Source of the DNA: Bacteroidaceae bacterium
GTDB lineage: Bacteria; Bacteroidota; Bacteroidia; Bacteroidales; Muribaculaceae
Assembly: GCA_021768245.1 (NCBI GenBank)
Contig: JAETNO010000017.1
Coordinates: 4,623-68,622, forward strand
DNA: 64,000 nucleotides
Reading direction: 5' to 3'
Shown here: one piece after another, positions 24,698 to 33,091 of the stretch
Layout of the letters: each line of letters starts with the position of its first letter
Numbering within the stretch: the stretch's first letter is position 1
Program-made: the position numbers and the translations under genes
The notes under the pieces: model-generated
What the model was told of the DNA's origin: nothing
Seen by the model: only the letters and a program-made list of their open reading frames with translations
The model's database searches: none

Positions 24698-25388
24698 TTC
24701 CTCACTCATAATTATTCCTGCACGTGGTGGCAGCAAGGGTATCCCCCGGAAGAATATAAAAAACTTTTGCGGGCGTCCTTTGATTCACTACAGCATAGAT
24801 GTGGCAAGGAGGATAGCGCCCGACAATCATATAATCCTTTCTACGGATGATGATGAAATCCGGGAAGTGGCGCGTCTGACAGGCCTTGCCGTTGACTATG
24901 TCCGTCCAGCGGAACTGGGAGGTGACAGTGTCGGTTCACGGGAAGTGATTCTCGATGCCATGGACTATGCCGACAGGAAAGGTATCATATATAATAAGGT
25001 GGTGCTGCTTCAGCCGACTTCGCCTTTGCGTAAGGTCGCGGATGTAGAGGGCTGCATCTCCCTATTTTCTGACTATACGGATATGGTGGTTAGTGTGACT
25101 GAAGCCTCATGCAATCCTTATTACGATTGTTTTGAAACCGACTTTGACGGAAGCCTTCACATATCCAAGGGTGACGGACATTTCACACGGCGTCAGGATG
25201 CGCCGAAAGCCTGGCAATATAACGGTGCGGTCTACGTGATACGTCCCGATTCGATTCGCCGTATGCCGATGGGCGAATTCCCACGTAGGATACCTTATGA
25301 AATGCCTAAATCCCGTTCGCTTGACCTCGACACACCCATTGACTGGATAATAGCCGAAAATATAATGAACAGCCATGCAGATAGATAA
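24687..25388 (+). CDS. Acylneuraminate / nonulosonate cytidylyltransferase (NeuA/LegF-like)
   Basis: 233 residues. It activates a nonulosonic acid with CTP to the CMP sugar used by a transferase. The N-terminal IIPARGGSKGIPRKNIK and PTSPLR motifs are signatures of the CMP-NeuNAc synthetase family, and the short length is that of the single-domain LegF/NeuA forms. It overlaps both neighbours (11 and 14 bp), showing a tight operon. Whether the substrate is sialic, legionaminic or pseudaminic acid is not fixed by sequence alone. Confidence 0.87.
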   Translation: MTTDSSLIIIPARGGSKGIPRKNIKNFCGRPLIHYSIDVARRIAPDNHIILSTDDDEIREVARLTGLAVDYVRPAELGGDSVGSREVILDAMDYADRKGIIYNKVVLLQPTSPLRKVADVEGCISLFSDYTDMVVSVTEASCNPYYDCFETDFDGSLHISKGDGHFTRRQDAPKAWQYNGAVYVIRPDSIRRMPMGEFPRRIPYEMPKSRSLDLDTPIDWIIAENIMNSHADR

Positions 25389-26430
25389 ACACAAGATTTC
25401 GGAAACGGCTCCTCTTATGGAGGCAATCTCTCGTCTTAATGAGCTGTCAGGAGGCGTGATGACACTTATAGTCACTGACGGTGACGACAGGATGTGTGGC
25501 ACTCTGACCGACGGCGATGTCCGGCGTGCGATTCTGCGTGGTGTGGGGCTTGATTCCTGTGCCGGAGATGCCATGTATAGAAAATTCCGGGCTTTGCGGT
25601 CTGACAATGTCAGTCCTGAGGCATTGCGGGAACTGCGCAGACATGGCTTGAGGCTTATTCCGGTTCTTGATTCCGAAGGACGGGTGTGTCGCATAATAGA
25701 TACGCATGTGACGAAAACAATCCTGCCGGTACAAGCTGTGATGATGGCCGGAGGCAAGGGTGAGCGTCTGCGTCCCTTGACACTCAAAACTCCTAAACCT
25801 TTGCTCGAGATAGGGGATAAGGCAATCATCGATTACAACATCGAGGCTCTCGCGGGAGTGGGTGTGAATGATATCACAGTGACGGTCAATTATCTTGCGG
25901 AGCAGATAGAAGCTCATTTCTCACAGCCGGTAGCCGGTGTCGACGTTAAATGTGTACGTGAACCACGTGCCTTGGGGACTATAGGCTCAGTGTCGCTTGT
26001 CGATTTACCTTTGGAGGGCGACACTCTGGTGATGAATTCCGATCTGTTGACCACAATCTCATTTGAGGACTTCTACCTTTGCCATAGCGAACGGAGGGCG
26101 GATGTGACCATAGCAGTGGTTCCGTATAATGTATCGGTTCCTTATGCGATACTGTCGACAAAAGGCGACAATGTCGTATCTCTTGAAGAGAAACCGTCAT
26201 ATTCCTATTATGCTAATGCGGGCATATATCTCTTTTCAAACCGTCTTCTCCATACGCTAAAAAGGGATGAGCGAACCGATGCCACAGATCTTATCGAACG
26301 GGCAATTTCCGAGGGCCTGACAGTGACGTATTATCCCATAAACGGGACATGGATTGATATCGGTTCTCCTGTCGATTTCACTCATGCCCGCGAATTGATG
26401 CGGCATCTTCAGCTATCCCGTGAATCATAA
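25375..26430 (+). CDS. CBS-domain nucleotidyltransferase, PtmE-like (putative glucosamine-1-phosphate guanylyltransferase)
   Basis: 351 residues with a CBS pair at about 8-115 (GTLTDGDVRRAILRG, LIPVLDSEGRVCRIID) and an NTP-transferase domain from about 122 (AVMMAGGKGERLRPLTLKTPKPL). This layout is that of Campylobacter PtmE, which makes GDP-glucosamine for legionaminic acid. In this operon it follows LegG- and LegF-like genes, which supports the same pathway. CBS domains suggest control by a nucleotide. It could also supply another sugar nucleotide, for example for surface glycans. It ends 100 bp before obgE. Confidence 0.82.
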   Translation: MQIDKHKISETAPLMEAISRLNELSGGVMTLIVTDGDDRMCGTLTDGDVRRAILRGVGLDSCAGDAMYRKFRALRSDNVSPEALRELRRHGLRLIPVLDSEGRVCRIIDTHVTKTILPVQAVMMAGGKGERLRPLTLKTPKPLLEIGDKAIIDYNIEALAGVGVNDITVTVNYLAEQIEAHFSQPVAGVDVKCVREPRALGTIGSVSLVDLPLEGDTLVMNSDLLTTISFEDFYLCHSERRADVTIAVVPYNVSVPYAILSTKGDNVVSLEEKPSYSYYANAGIYLFSNRLLHTLKRDERTDATDLIERAISEGLTVTYYPINGTWIDIGSPVDFTHARELMRHLQLSRES

Positions 26431-26530
26431 GAGCAGTTTGATTTGTTATAGATTCAGTGACATGTATTGATTGTCTACTTTGTTTTAATGTCTTCCATAA
26501 ATCATTAATTCTAATAAAACCATCCTTAAA

Positions 26531-27730
26531 ATGGCTGATTCCAATTTCATAGATTATGTGAAAGTCCTCTGTCGTTCGGGCAAAGGCGGTGCCGGTTCAC
26601 GGCATTTCTATCGTGCGAAATATGTGCCTAAGGGTGGCCCTGACGGAGGAGACGGAGGCCGTGGCGGCCATATAATACTCCGTGGGAACAGTCATATGTG
26701 GACTCTTCTGCCTTTGCGCTACCGCCGTCATATATTTGCCGGTAACGGTCAGAGCGGTTCCGGTGGACGTTCATTCGGCAAGGATGGAGAGGATGTGATA
26801 GTAGAAGTGCCGTGTGGAACGGTGGTTTTCGATGCCGAAACAGGTGAATTTCTCTGTGAGGTGACCGAGGACGGTGAGGAAGTGAAGCTCCTGCGCGGAG
26901 GCCGTGGCGGCCTCGGTAACTGGCATTTTAAAAGTGCTACCAACCGCACGCCCCGCTATGCGCAGCCGGGTGAACCGGCTATAGAGAAAGCCATAATAAT
27001 GGAATTGAAGCTTCTTGCCGATGTGGGTCTGGTAGGTTTCCCGAATGCAGGAAAATCAACCCTTCTTTCGTCAATATCGGCAGCCCGTCCCAAGATAGCC
27101 GACTATCCGTTTACCACGATGGAACCACAGCTCGGCATCGTTTCGTATAGAGGAGACCGCTCTTTCGTGATGGCTGATATCCCGGGTATCATCGAGGGGG
27201 CGAGTGAAGGAAAGGGGCTCGGGCTCCGTTTCCTGCGTCACATAGAGCGCAATGCTGTACTTTTGTTCATGGTTCCAGCTGATGCAGATGATATAAAGGC
27301 TCAGTATGATATTCTTGTCGGAGAACTTGAACGGTTCAATCCTCAGCTTGCGGACAAACCGCGTGTGCTTGCCGTGTCAAAGAGCGATATGCTTGATGAG
27401 GAACTTATGACTGAAATAGAGGCGACTCTACCGGAGGATATTCCACATGTATTCATTTCGGCTGTGACCGGTACAGGGTTGACTGAACTTAAGGATATGC
27501 TGTGGGCACAGATTACTGACGAACGCAACCGCATAGAAAGCGCTCCTATAACCCATCGACCGCTTGACGGACATCACCGTGTGAGGGAGGAGGATGAATT
27601 TATATTCGAGAATATTCCGGTTTCTCCTGAAGATGATGAGGATGAATTGATTGACGATGAGGGTTTCGATGGAGAGGACTATGGATATGACATGCTTGAT
27701 GAGGATGGTTATATTGATGAGAATCCCTAA
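26531..27730 (+). CDS. obgE: GTPase ObgE/CgtA
   Basis: 399 residues, cytoplasmic, ribosome-associated GTPase of 50S assembly and stress control. The Gly-rich Obg fold spans about 1-158 (GGDGGRGGHII), and the G domain follows with GFPNAGKSTLLSSI, DYPFTTMEPQLG, DIPGIIEGASEGKGLG and SKSD. The C-terminal region after about 350 is not an OCT domain but a strongly acidic tail (many Asp/Glu, about 40 residues), a form common in Bacteroidota. It lies 14 bp upstream of yraN. Confidence 0.96.
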   Translation: MADSNFIDYVKVLCRSGKGGAGSRHFYRAKYVPKGGPDGGDGGRGGHIILRGNSHMWTLLPLRYRRHIFAGNGQSGSGGRSFGKDGEDVIVEVPCGTVVFDAETGEFLCEVTEDGEEVKLLRGGRGGLGNWHFKSATNRTPRYAQPGEPAIEKAIIMELKLLADVGLVGFPNAGKSTLLSSISAARPKIADYPFTTMEPQLGIVSYRGDRSFVMADIPGIIEGASEGKGLGLRFLRHIERNAVLLFMVPADADDIKAQYDILVGELERFNPQLADKPRVLAVSKSDMLDEELMTEIEATLPEDIPHVFISAVTGTGLTELKDMLWAQITDERNRIESAPITHRPLDGHHRVREEDEFIFENIPVSPEDDEDELIDDEGFDGEDYGYDMLDEDGYIDENP

Positions 27731-27744
27731 GGGAAGTTAGTATA

Positions 27745-28113
27745 ATGGCCGGACACAACGAACTTGGAAAATGGGGCGAAGCGGTGGCGCGCGATTATCT
27801 TCTGACCCAGGGTTATGCTGTCGGCGCAGAGAATATCCGTATAGCAGGTGTCGAGATTGATTTTATTGCGATGCGCGACGGCTATATCTGTTTCGTGGAA
27901 GTAAAGACCCGTTCCACCGATTTTGTCGACCCTGCCGCTTCGGTTGACAGACGCAAGCGTTCGAGACTTGTGCGCGCTGCTGATAGCTATCTTCGCTCGA
28001 TGGATGTCCGGCTTGAACCGCGTTTCGACATAATGGTGATAGTCGGGACACCGGAGAATTATACGATAGAACATATCCCTGACGCTTTCCTGCCAAACCT
28101 GAATAACAGATAA
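27745..28113 (+). CDS. YraN family (UPF0102) endonuclease-like protein
   Basis: 122 residues, cytoplasmic. The RecB-like nuclease core is visible as GVEIDFIAMRDGYICFVEVKTR, with the acidic residues and Lys that form the active site in the restriction-endonuclease-like fold. Family members are widespread and possibly act in DNA recombination or repair, but the role is not proven. It follows obgE closely and is ended by the hairpin at 28164-28208. Confidence 0.9.
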   Translation: MAGHNELGKWGEAVARDYLLTQGYAVGAENIRIAGVEIDFIAMRDGYICFVEVKTRSTDFVDPAASVDRRKRSRLVRAADSYLRSMDVRLEPRFDIMVIVGTPENYTIEHIPDAFLPNLNNR

Positions 28114-28163
28114 AGACTTTATGCGGTAATATACGGCTTATAAAAACTGCATATCAAAAATCT

Positions 28164-28208
28164 GAACTGCATCCCAAAGTTAGACACAAAACTTTTGGGA
28201 TGCAGTTC
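28164..28208. terminator. Bidirectional terminator hairpin resembling paired insertion-sequence ends
   Basis: The left arm 28164-28181 (GAACTGCATCCCAAAGTT) and right arm 28190-28208 pair except for one missing A, around a loop TAGACACA. T-runs follow on both strands (GGTTTTTATC on plus, AGATTTTTG on minus), so it can end both yraN and the hut operon. The arm sequence resembles, from memory, the terminal repeats of IS150-group elements. Confidence 0.7.
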
Positions 28209-28216
28209 GGTTTTTA

Positions 28217-29449
28217 TCAGTCAATGGCCTTGCCGTTGAGATAGACTTGTTTGATTACCGGAGTGGAATAGGCGTAGGGATAGAAGTCAGTTGAGGGCAT
28301 GGGGCGTGTAATATAGAAATTCGCTTTTTTCCCTTTGGCGATAGAGCCGTAGTCCGAACTTTCACCCATTGCGAAGGCTCCGTTGAGGGTTGTCGCGTTG
28401 ATTGCTTCTGATGGAGTCATTTTCATTTTTATGCAACCAAGCGACATAACCATGCGCATGTTGCCCGACGGTGATGAGCCGGGATTGTAGTCAGATGCGA
28501 GTGCGACTATGGCATTGCTGTCAATCGCTCTTCTTGCCGGGGCATATGGCATGCCGAGGAAAAATGACGCTCCCGGAAGCATAGTCGCCACAGTCCGGCT
28601 TTGAGAGAGGATGGCTATTTCTTCCTCGCCCATCCTTTCAAGATGGTCGACAGACATGGCATTGTGTTTAACCCCAATCTGTACGCCGCCGGATATGGCC
28701 AGTTCGTTTGCATGAATCTTCGGGCGAAGCCCGTAGGCAGATGCGGCGGTTAGTATGCGGTCGGTATCCTCGACAGTGAAGAACCCGGCATCGCAGAATA
28801 CATCCACGAAATCTGCCAATCCTTCGGCAGCGACGGCAGGAAGCATTTCATCGCATACGAGCCTTACATATTCGCTCTGCCGTCCGGCATAGGCCCTTCC
28901 TACTGCATGGGCTCCAAGAAAAGTGGCTTTCACTTTCATCGGAGAACTCTCGGCGATCCGGGCTATGACACGTAGCATCTTAAGTTCGTCGGCAGTAGTG
29001 AGTCCGTAACCGCTTTTGATTTCGACACAGCCTGTTCCCATTGCCGTTATCTCACGGACACGCTCCATTGATTGCCTGTAGAGTTCGTCCTCCGGGGTAG
29101 AATGAAGCAAGTCTGCGGAATTGAGTATCCCTCCTCCGCGCTTGGCTATCTCTTCATAGCTAAGCCCGTTTATCTTATCGATAAATTCGCGTTCACGACT
29201 TCCTGCATATACGATATGGGTATGGGAATCGCAAAATGAGGGGTAGACGAATCCTCCTTTAGCATCCACTACCGGTTCGGTCCCGATATCAGGAAGCATT
29301 TCCATGGAGCCCCAGTCAGAAAAACGGTCGTTGTCGATATGTAGCCAAGCATTTTCGACTAAGCCGAGTTTATTCATATCCTTCCCGCGACGGGAGAGGA
29401 ATCCCTCGCCGTCAACTCCGACGAGGGTTCCGATATTTATGATATACAT
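28217..29449 (-). CDS. hutI: Imidazolonepropionase
   Basis: 410 residues, cytoplasmic amidohydrolase. It opens 4-imidazolone-5-propionate to N-formiminoglutamate, the third step of histidine breakdown. The metal-binding CDSHTHIVYAGSREREF segment, the HAVGRAYAGRQSEYVRLV region, HLERMGEEEI and ALASDYNPGSSPSGNMR are all family signatures. It is the last gene of the hut operon, 20 bp after hutH. Confidence 0.96.
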   Translation of the reverse strand: MYIINIGTLVGVDGEGFLSRRGKDMNKLGLVENAWLHIDNDRFSDWGSMEMLPDIGTEPVVDAKGGFVYPSFCDSHTHIVYAGSREREFIDKINGLSYEEIAKRGGGILNSADLLHSTPEDELYRQSMERVREITAMGTGCVEIKSGYGLTTADELKMLRVIARIAESSPMKVKATFLGAHAVGRAYAGRQSEYVRLVCDEMLPAVAAEGLADFVDVFCDAGFFTVEDTDRILTAASAYGLRPKIHANELAISGGVQIGVKHNAMSVDHLERMGEEEIAILSQSRTVATMLPGASFFLGMPYAPARRAIDSNAIVALASDYNPGSSPSGNMRMVMSLGCIKMKMTPSEAINATTLNGAFAMGESSDYGSIAKGKKANFYITRPMPSTDFYPYAYSTPVIKQVYLNGKAID

Positions 29450-29469
29450 ATTGTTTCGAGATATGTATG

Positions 29470-30951
29470 TTATTTATTATTGCGAAGGAATTCGACAGAT
29501 TTCACTATCAGTGGCGACATCACAGTGTCAGAATCGATAAAGGGCACATATTTTCTGTATTCACCGTGCCAGGCTTCGAGCTGAGGCGACGTATGGAGTG
29601 GTCTGCGGAATTCAAGAGCCTGGGCGGCGTTGAAGAGTTCTATCGCAAGCACTCTCTCTGTATTGTCGACAATGCGGCAGAGTTTTGTAGCTGAATTGCC
29701 TCCCATTGAGACATGGTCTTCCTGACCCTGTGAGGATGGAATTGAATCGCAGCTTGTTGGCCAGCAAAGGCCTTTCGACTGGTTGACAATCGATGCGGCA
29801 GCATATTGGGGAATCATGAAGCCACTGTTGAGACCGGGTTTGGCGACAAGGAAAGAGGGTAGATTGCGTGTCCCGGAGATGAGACGGTAGATGCGGCGTT
29901 CGGAAATGCTGGCGAGTTCAGCCATCGCTACGGCAAGATAGTCCATCGGCAGGGCTATGGGTTCTCCATGGAAGTTGCCGGCAGATACAATTATGTCCTC
30001 ATCAGGGAAGATTGTGGGATTGTCGGTGGGACTGTTGATTTCGGTTTCGATAACATTGCCTACGTATTCAAGAGCATCTTTTACAGCCCCGTGAACCTGG
30101 GGCATGCAACGGAAGGAGTAGGGGTCCTGAACATGTTTTTTCACCTGCTTTATGAGTTCGCTGCCTTCGAGGTGTGAACGGATTGCACGGGCTGTGGCGA
30201 GTTGTCCCGGATGAGGACGAACTGCGTTCACTTCATCGCCGAAAGGCTCTATGCGTCCATCGAACACGTCCAGGGACAAAGCTCCGATTTTGTCGGCAAG
30301 TTTGCTGAGACGGCGCGCATGGAGGATGGCGAAAACCGCATGCGACGACATGAACTGGGTGCCGTTGAGAAGTGCGAGTCCTTCTTTCGACACAAGTTTG
30401 ACCGGCTCCCATCCTTTTTCTTTCAATACTTCCGATGCTTGGCGAATCACACCGTTGTAGAGCACTTCTCCAAGACCGAGCAGAGGAAGACACATATTTG
30501 CGAGAGGAGCGAGGTCACCGGAAGCTCCGAGCGAACCTTGCTGATAGATTACCGGGAGTATATCGTTATTGAAAAATTCAATAAGTCTCTCCACCGTTGA
30601 AAGCTGGGCTCCGGAGTTGCCAAATGACAGTGACATGATTTTTGTGAGCAACATGATTTTCACTATCGTCGGGTCCACTTTGTCGCCACAGCCGCATGCG
30701 TGGGATTTGACGAGGTTTTCCTGTAGGGTCGAGAGATTGTCGCTGTCAATCGATATGTTGCATAGAGAACCGAAACCGGTAGTGATACCGTAGATAGGCT
30801 GGTCGCATCGGCTGATTTTATCATCAAGATATTTGCGGCAGCGTTTTATGCGGGTTATTGACTCTTCGCTTAGAGCGAGGGTCATGTGCTTGTCGATGAT
30901 TTCGCCTACGCGTTCAATGGTGAGGCGTTCAGGGCTTATATGATGAATCAT
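29470..30951 (-). CDS. hutH: Histidine ammonia-lyase
   Basis: 493 residues, cytoplasmic. It removes ammonia from histidine to give urocanate. The self-processed MIO cofactor triad Ala143-Ser144-Gly145 lies in GSLGASGDLAPLA. YGITTGFGSL near residue 58 and the SISERRIYRLISGTRNLPSF segment are conserved. It lies between hutU and hutI. Confidence 0.97.
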   Translation of the reverse strand: MIHHISPERLTIERVGEIIDKHMTLALSEESITRIKRCRKYLDDKISRCDQPIYGITTGFGSLCNISIDSDNLSTLQENLVKSHACGCGDKVDPTIVKIMLLTKIMSLSFGNSGAQLSTVERLIEFFNNDILPVIYQQGSLGASGDLAPLANMCLPLLGLGEVLYNGVIRQASEVLKEKGWEPVKLVSKEGLALLNGTQFMSSHAVFAILHARRLSKLADKIGALSLDVFDGRIEPFGDEVNAVRPHPGQLATARAIRSHLEGSELIKQVKKHVQDPYSFRCMPQVHGAVKDALEYVGNVIETEINSPTDNPTIFPDEDIIVSAGNFHGEPIALPMDYLAVAMAELASISERRIYRLISGTRNLPSFLVAKPGLNSGFMIPQYAAASIVNQSKGLCWPTSCDSIPSSQGQEDHVSMGGNSATKLCRIVDNTERVLAIELFNAAQALEFRRPLHTSPQLEAWHGEYRKYVPFIDSDTVMSPLIVKSVEFLRNNK

Positions 30952-30993
30952 AACTTTGGTCGTTTTTTGTTTTTCAAGGTAATTGGTTAAATA

Positions 30994-33015
30994 TCAGTTT
31001 TTCTGAAATATTACGTTTTCAATCAGGGAATCGTCGGCTATATTCGGCAGGGTGACGCGAAGGAGGGGAGTGCGTGCCATTTCGCGTTTTATCGCTGAAA
31101 TCGCGCCTTCGTTGCGGGCCCAGCTCCGTCGGGCTATACCGTTGTTGACATCCCATAGCAACATTTCGTCAATATGGCGTGCTGATTCGGGTGAGCCGTC
31201 TATGACCATGCCGAAGCCACCGTTGATAACTTCGCCCCAGCCGACACCGCCTCCATTGTGAATTGAAACCCAGGTGGCTCCACGGAATGAATCGCCGATT
31301 ACATTCTGGACAGCCATGTCTGCTGTGAACTGAGAGCCGTCGTAGATGTTTGAGGTCTCACGGTAGGGAGAGTCAGTGCCTGATACGTCATGATGGTCAC
31401 GGCCAAGAACAATTGGTGCTGATATTTCGCCTTTCGCGATTGCGTCGTTAAACGCGCGGGCGATTTTAGTGCGTCCTTCTGAATCGGCATATAGTATGCG
31501 CGCCTGTGTGCCGACCACGAGATGGTTCTTTCCTGCTTCACGAATCCAGTGGATATTGTCGCGGAGTTGTCCCTTGATTTCTTCGGGGGCATCTTTAAGG
31601 ATTGTTTCAAGCACGTCGGCCGCTATGGCGTCGCTCTTCGCAAGGTCGTCGGGATTTCCTGAACTGCACACCCAGCGGAAGGGGCCGAAGCCGTAGTCGA
31701 AGAATCCCGGTCCCATGATGTCCTGCACGTAGGACGGATAACGGAAGGTGCCGTCTTCGTTCATTATTTCGGCTCCTGCACGCGATGATTCAAGCAGGAA
31801 AGCATTGCCGTAGTCGAAGAAATACATCCCTTTTTTTGTCAGGCGGTTTATTGCCGCTACCTGACGGCGTAGAGATTCCTGCACACGACGCTTGAATTCT
31901 TCAGGGCTTTCGGCCATCATCGCCTTGGATTCCTCGAACGTAAGGCCTACAGGATAATAGCCTCCCGCCCATGGGTTATGTAGCGATGTCTGGTCGGATC
32001 CAAGGTCGACGGAGATGCCTTCGTCAGCCAATCGTTCCCAAAGGTCGACCACATTTCCCTGATATGCGAGTGAGACAGCCTTTCGGTTTTCCCTTGCCTC
32101 GGTAGCGCGGGCGATGAGTTCGTCAAGAGATGTATAGACCTCGTCGACCCATCCCTGGCGATGTCGTGTGTCCACAGCTTTTGGGTTGACTTCGGCTATG
32201 ATGCTCACGACGCCTGCGATATTTCCGGCCTTGGGCTGTGCGCCTGACATGCCTCCGAGCCCGGCGGATACGAAGAGCATACCTCCGAGGTCATGCTCTC
32301 CGTCTTTGAGCCGTTTACGGCCAGCGTTGAGCACTGTGATGGTGGTGCCGTGGACAATGCCCTGTGGCCCGATATACATATAGGAGCCCGCTGTCATTTG
32401 TCCGTATTGCGAGACTCCGAGAGCGTTGAAGCGTTCCCAGTCGTCGGGTTTTGAATAGTTGGGGATAACCATTCCGTTGGTCACGATAACTCTTGGCGCA
32501 TCGGGATGGGAGGGGAAAAGGCCTAAGGGATGGCCGGAATACATGACGAGTGTCTGATTGTCGGTCATCTCGGATAGATATTTCATTGTAAGGCGATACT
32601 GCGCCCAGTTCTGGAACACTGCGCCGTTACCTCCATAGGTAATCAATTCATGTGGATGTTGGGCAACCCTCGGATCAAGGTTGTTTTGAATCATCATCAT
32701 TATCGCGGCTGCCTGACGTGATTTGGCCGGATATTCATCGATTGGACGTCCGTACATTTCATATGTAGGACGGAGACGGTACATATATATACGGCCATAT
32801 TCGTTTAACTCCTCCGCAAATTCTTTTGCGAGTTCGGCGTGGAGATGCGCGGGGAAATATCTTAAAGCGTTCTTGATAGCCAATTTTTTCTCCGCAGGGG
32901 TGAGTATCTGTTTGCGTTTTGGCGCATGGTTGATATTCGGGTCATATGGCCGTGGGGCGGGCAGTATGTCGGGTATCCCCGTCATTATATCTTTGCGGAA
33001 TTCTTCGTTTGTCAT
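30994..33015 (-). CDS. hutU: Urocanate hydratase, long (UROC1-like) form
   Basis: 673 residues from ATG 33015 (MTNEEFRKDIMTG). The frame opens earlier at 33126, but the additional 37 residues are unlike the family and run into the upstream gap. It uses NAD to hydrate urocanate to imidazolonepropionate. YGGNGAVFQNWAQY, GQMTAGSYMYIGPQGIVHG and DLGSDQTSLHNPWAGGYYPVG are conserved, as is the late HHDVSGTDSPYRETSNIYDG. The length matches eukaryotic and Bacteroidota enzymes rather than the 550-residue proteobacterial type. It follows ftcD by 76 bp and precedes hutH by 42 bp. Confidence 0.95.
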   Translation of the reverse strand: MTNEEFRKDIMTGIPDILPAPRPYDPNINHAPKRKQILTPAEKKLAIKNALRYFPAHLHAELAKEFAEELNEYGRIYMYRLRPTYEMYGRPIDEYPAKSRQAAAIMMMIQNNLDPRVAQHPHELITYGGNGAVFQNWAQYRLTMKYLSEMTDNQTLVMYSGHPLGLFPSHPDAPRVIVTNGMVIPNYSKPDDWERFNALGVSQYGQMTAGSYMYIGPQGIVHGTTITVLNAGRKRLKDGEHDLGGMLFVSAGLGGMSGAQPKAGNIAGVVSIIAEVNPKAVDTRHRQGWVDEVYTSLDELIARATEARENRKAVSLAYQGNVVDLWERLADEGISVDLGSDQTSLHNPWAGGYYPVGLTFEESKAMMAESPEEFKRRVQESLRRQVAAINRLTKKGMYFFDYGNAFLLESSRAGAEIMNEDGTFRYPSYVQDIMGPGFFDYGFGPFRWVCSSGNPDDLAKSDAIAADVLETILKDAPEEIKGQLRDNIHWIREAGKNHLVVGTQARILYADSEGRTKIARAFNDAIAKGEISAPIVLGRDHHDVSGTDSPYRETSNIYDGSQFTADMAVQNVIGDSFRGATWVSIHNGGGVGWGEVINGGFGMVIDGSPESARHIDEMLLWDVNNGIARRSWARNEGAISAIKREMARTPLLRVTLPNIADDSLIENVIFQKN

Positions 33016-33091
33016 AATTCGGATAGTGCTATAATAAAGGACTACGATTATAATTATTGGTCGGATTGAGTTTCTGAAGTGTCGGTCATGA

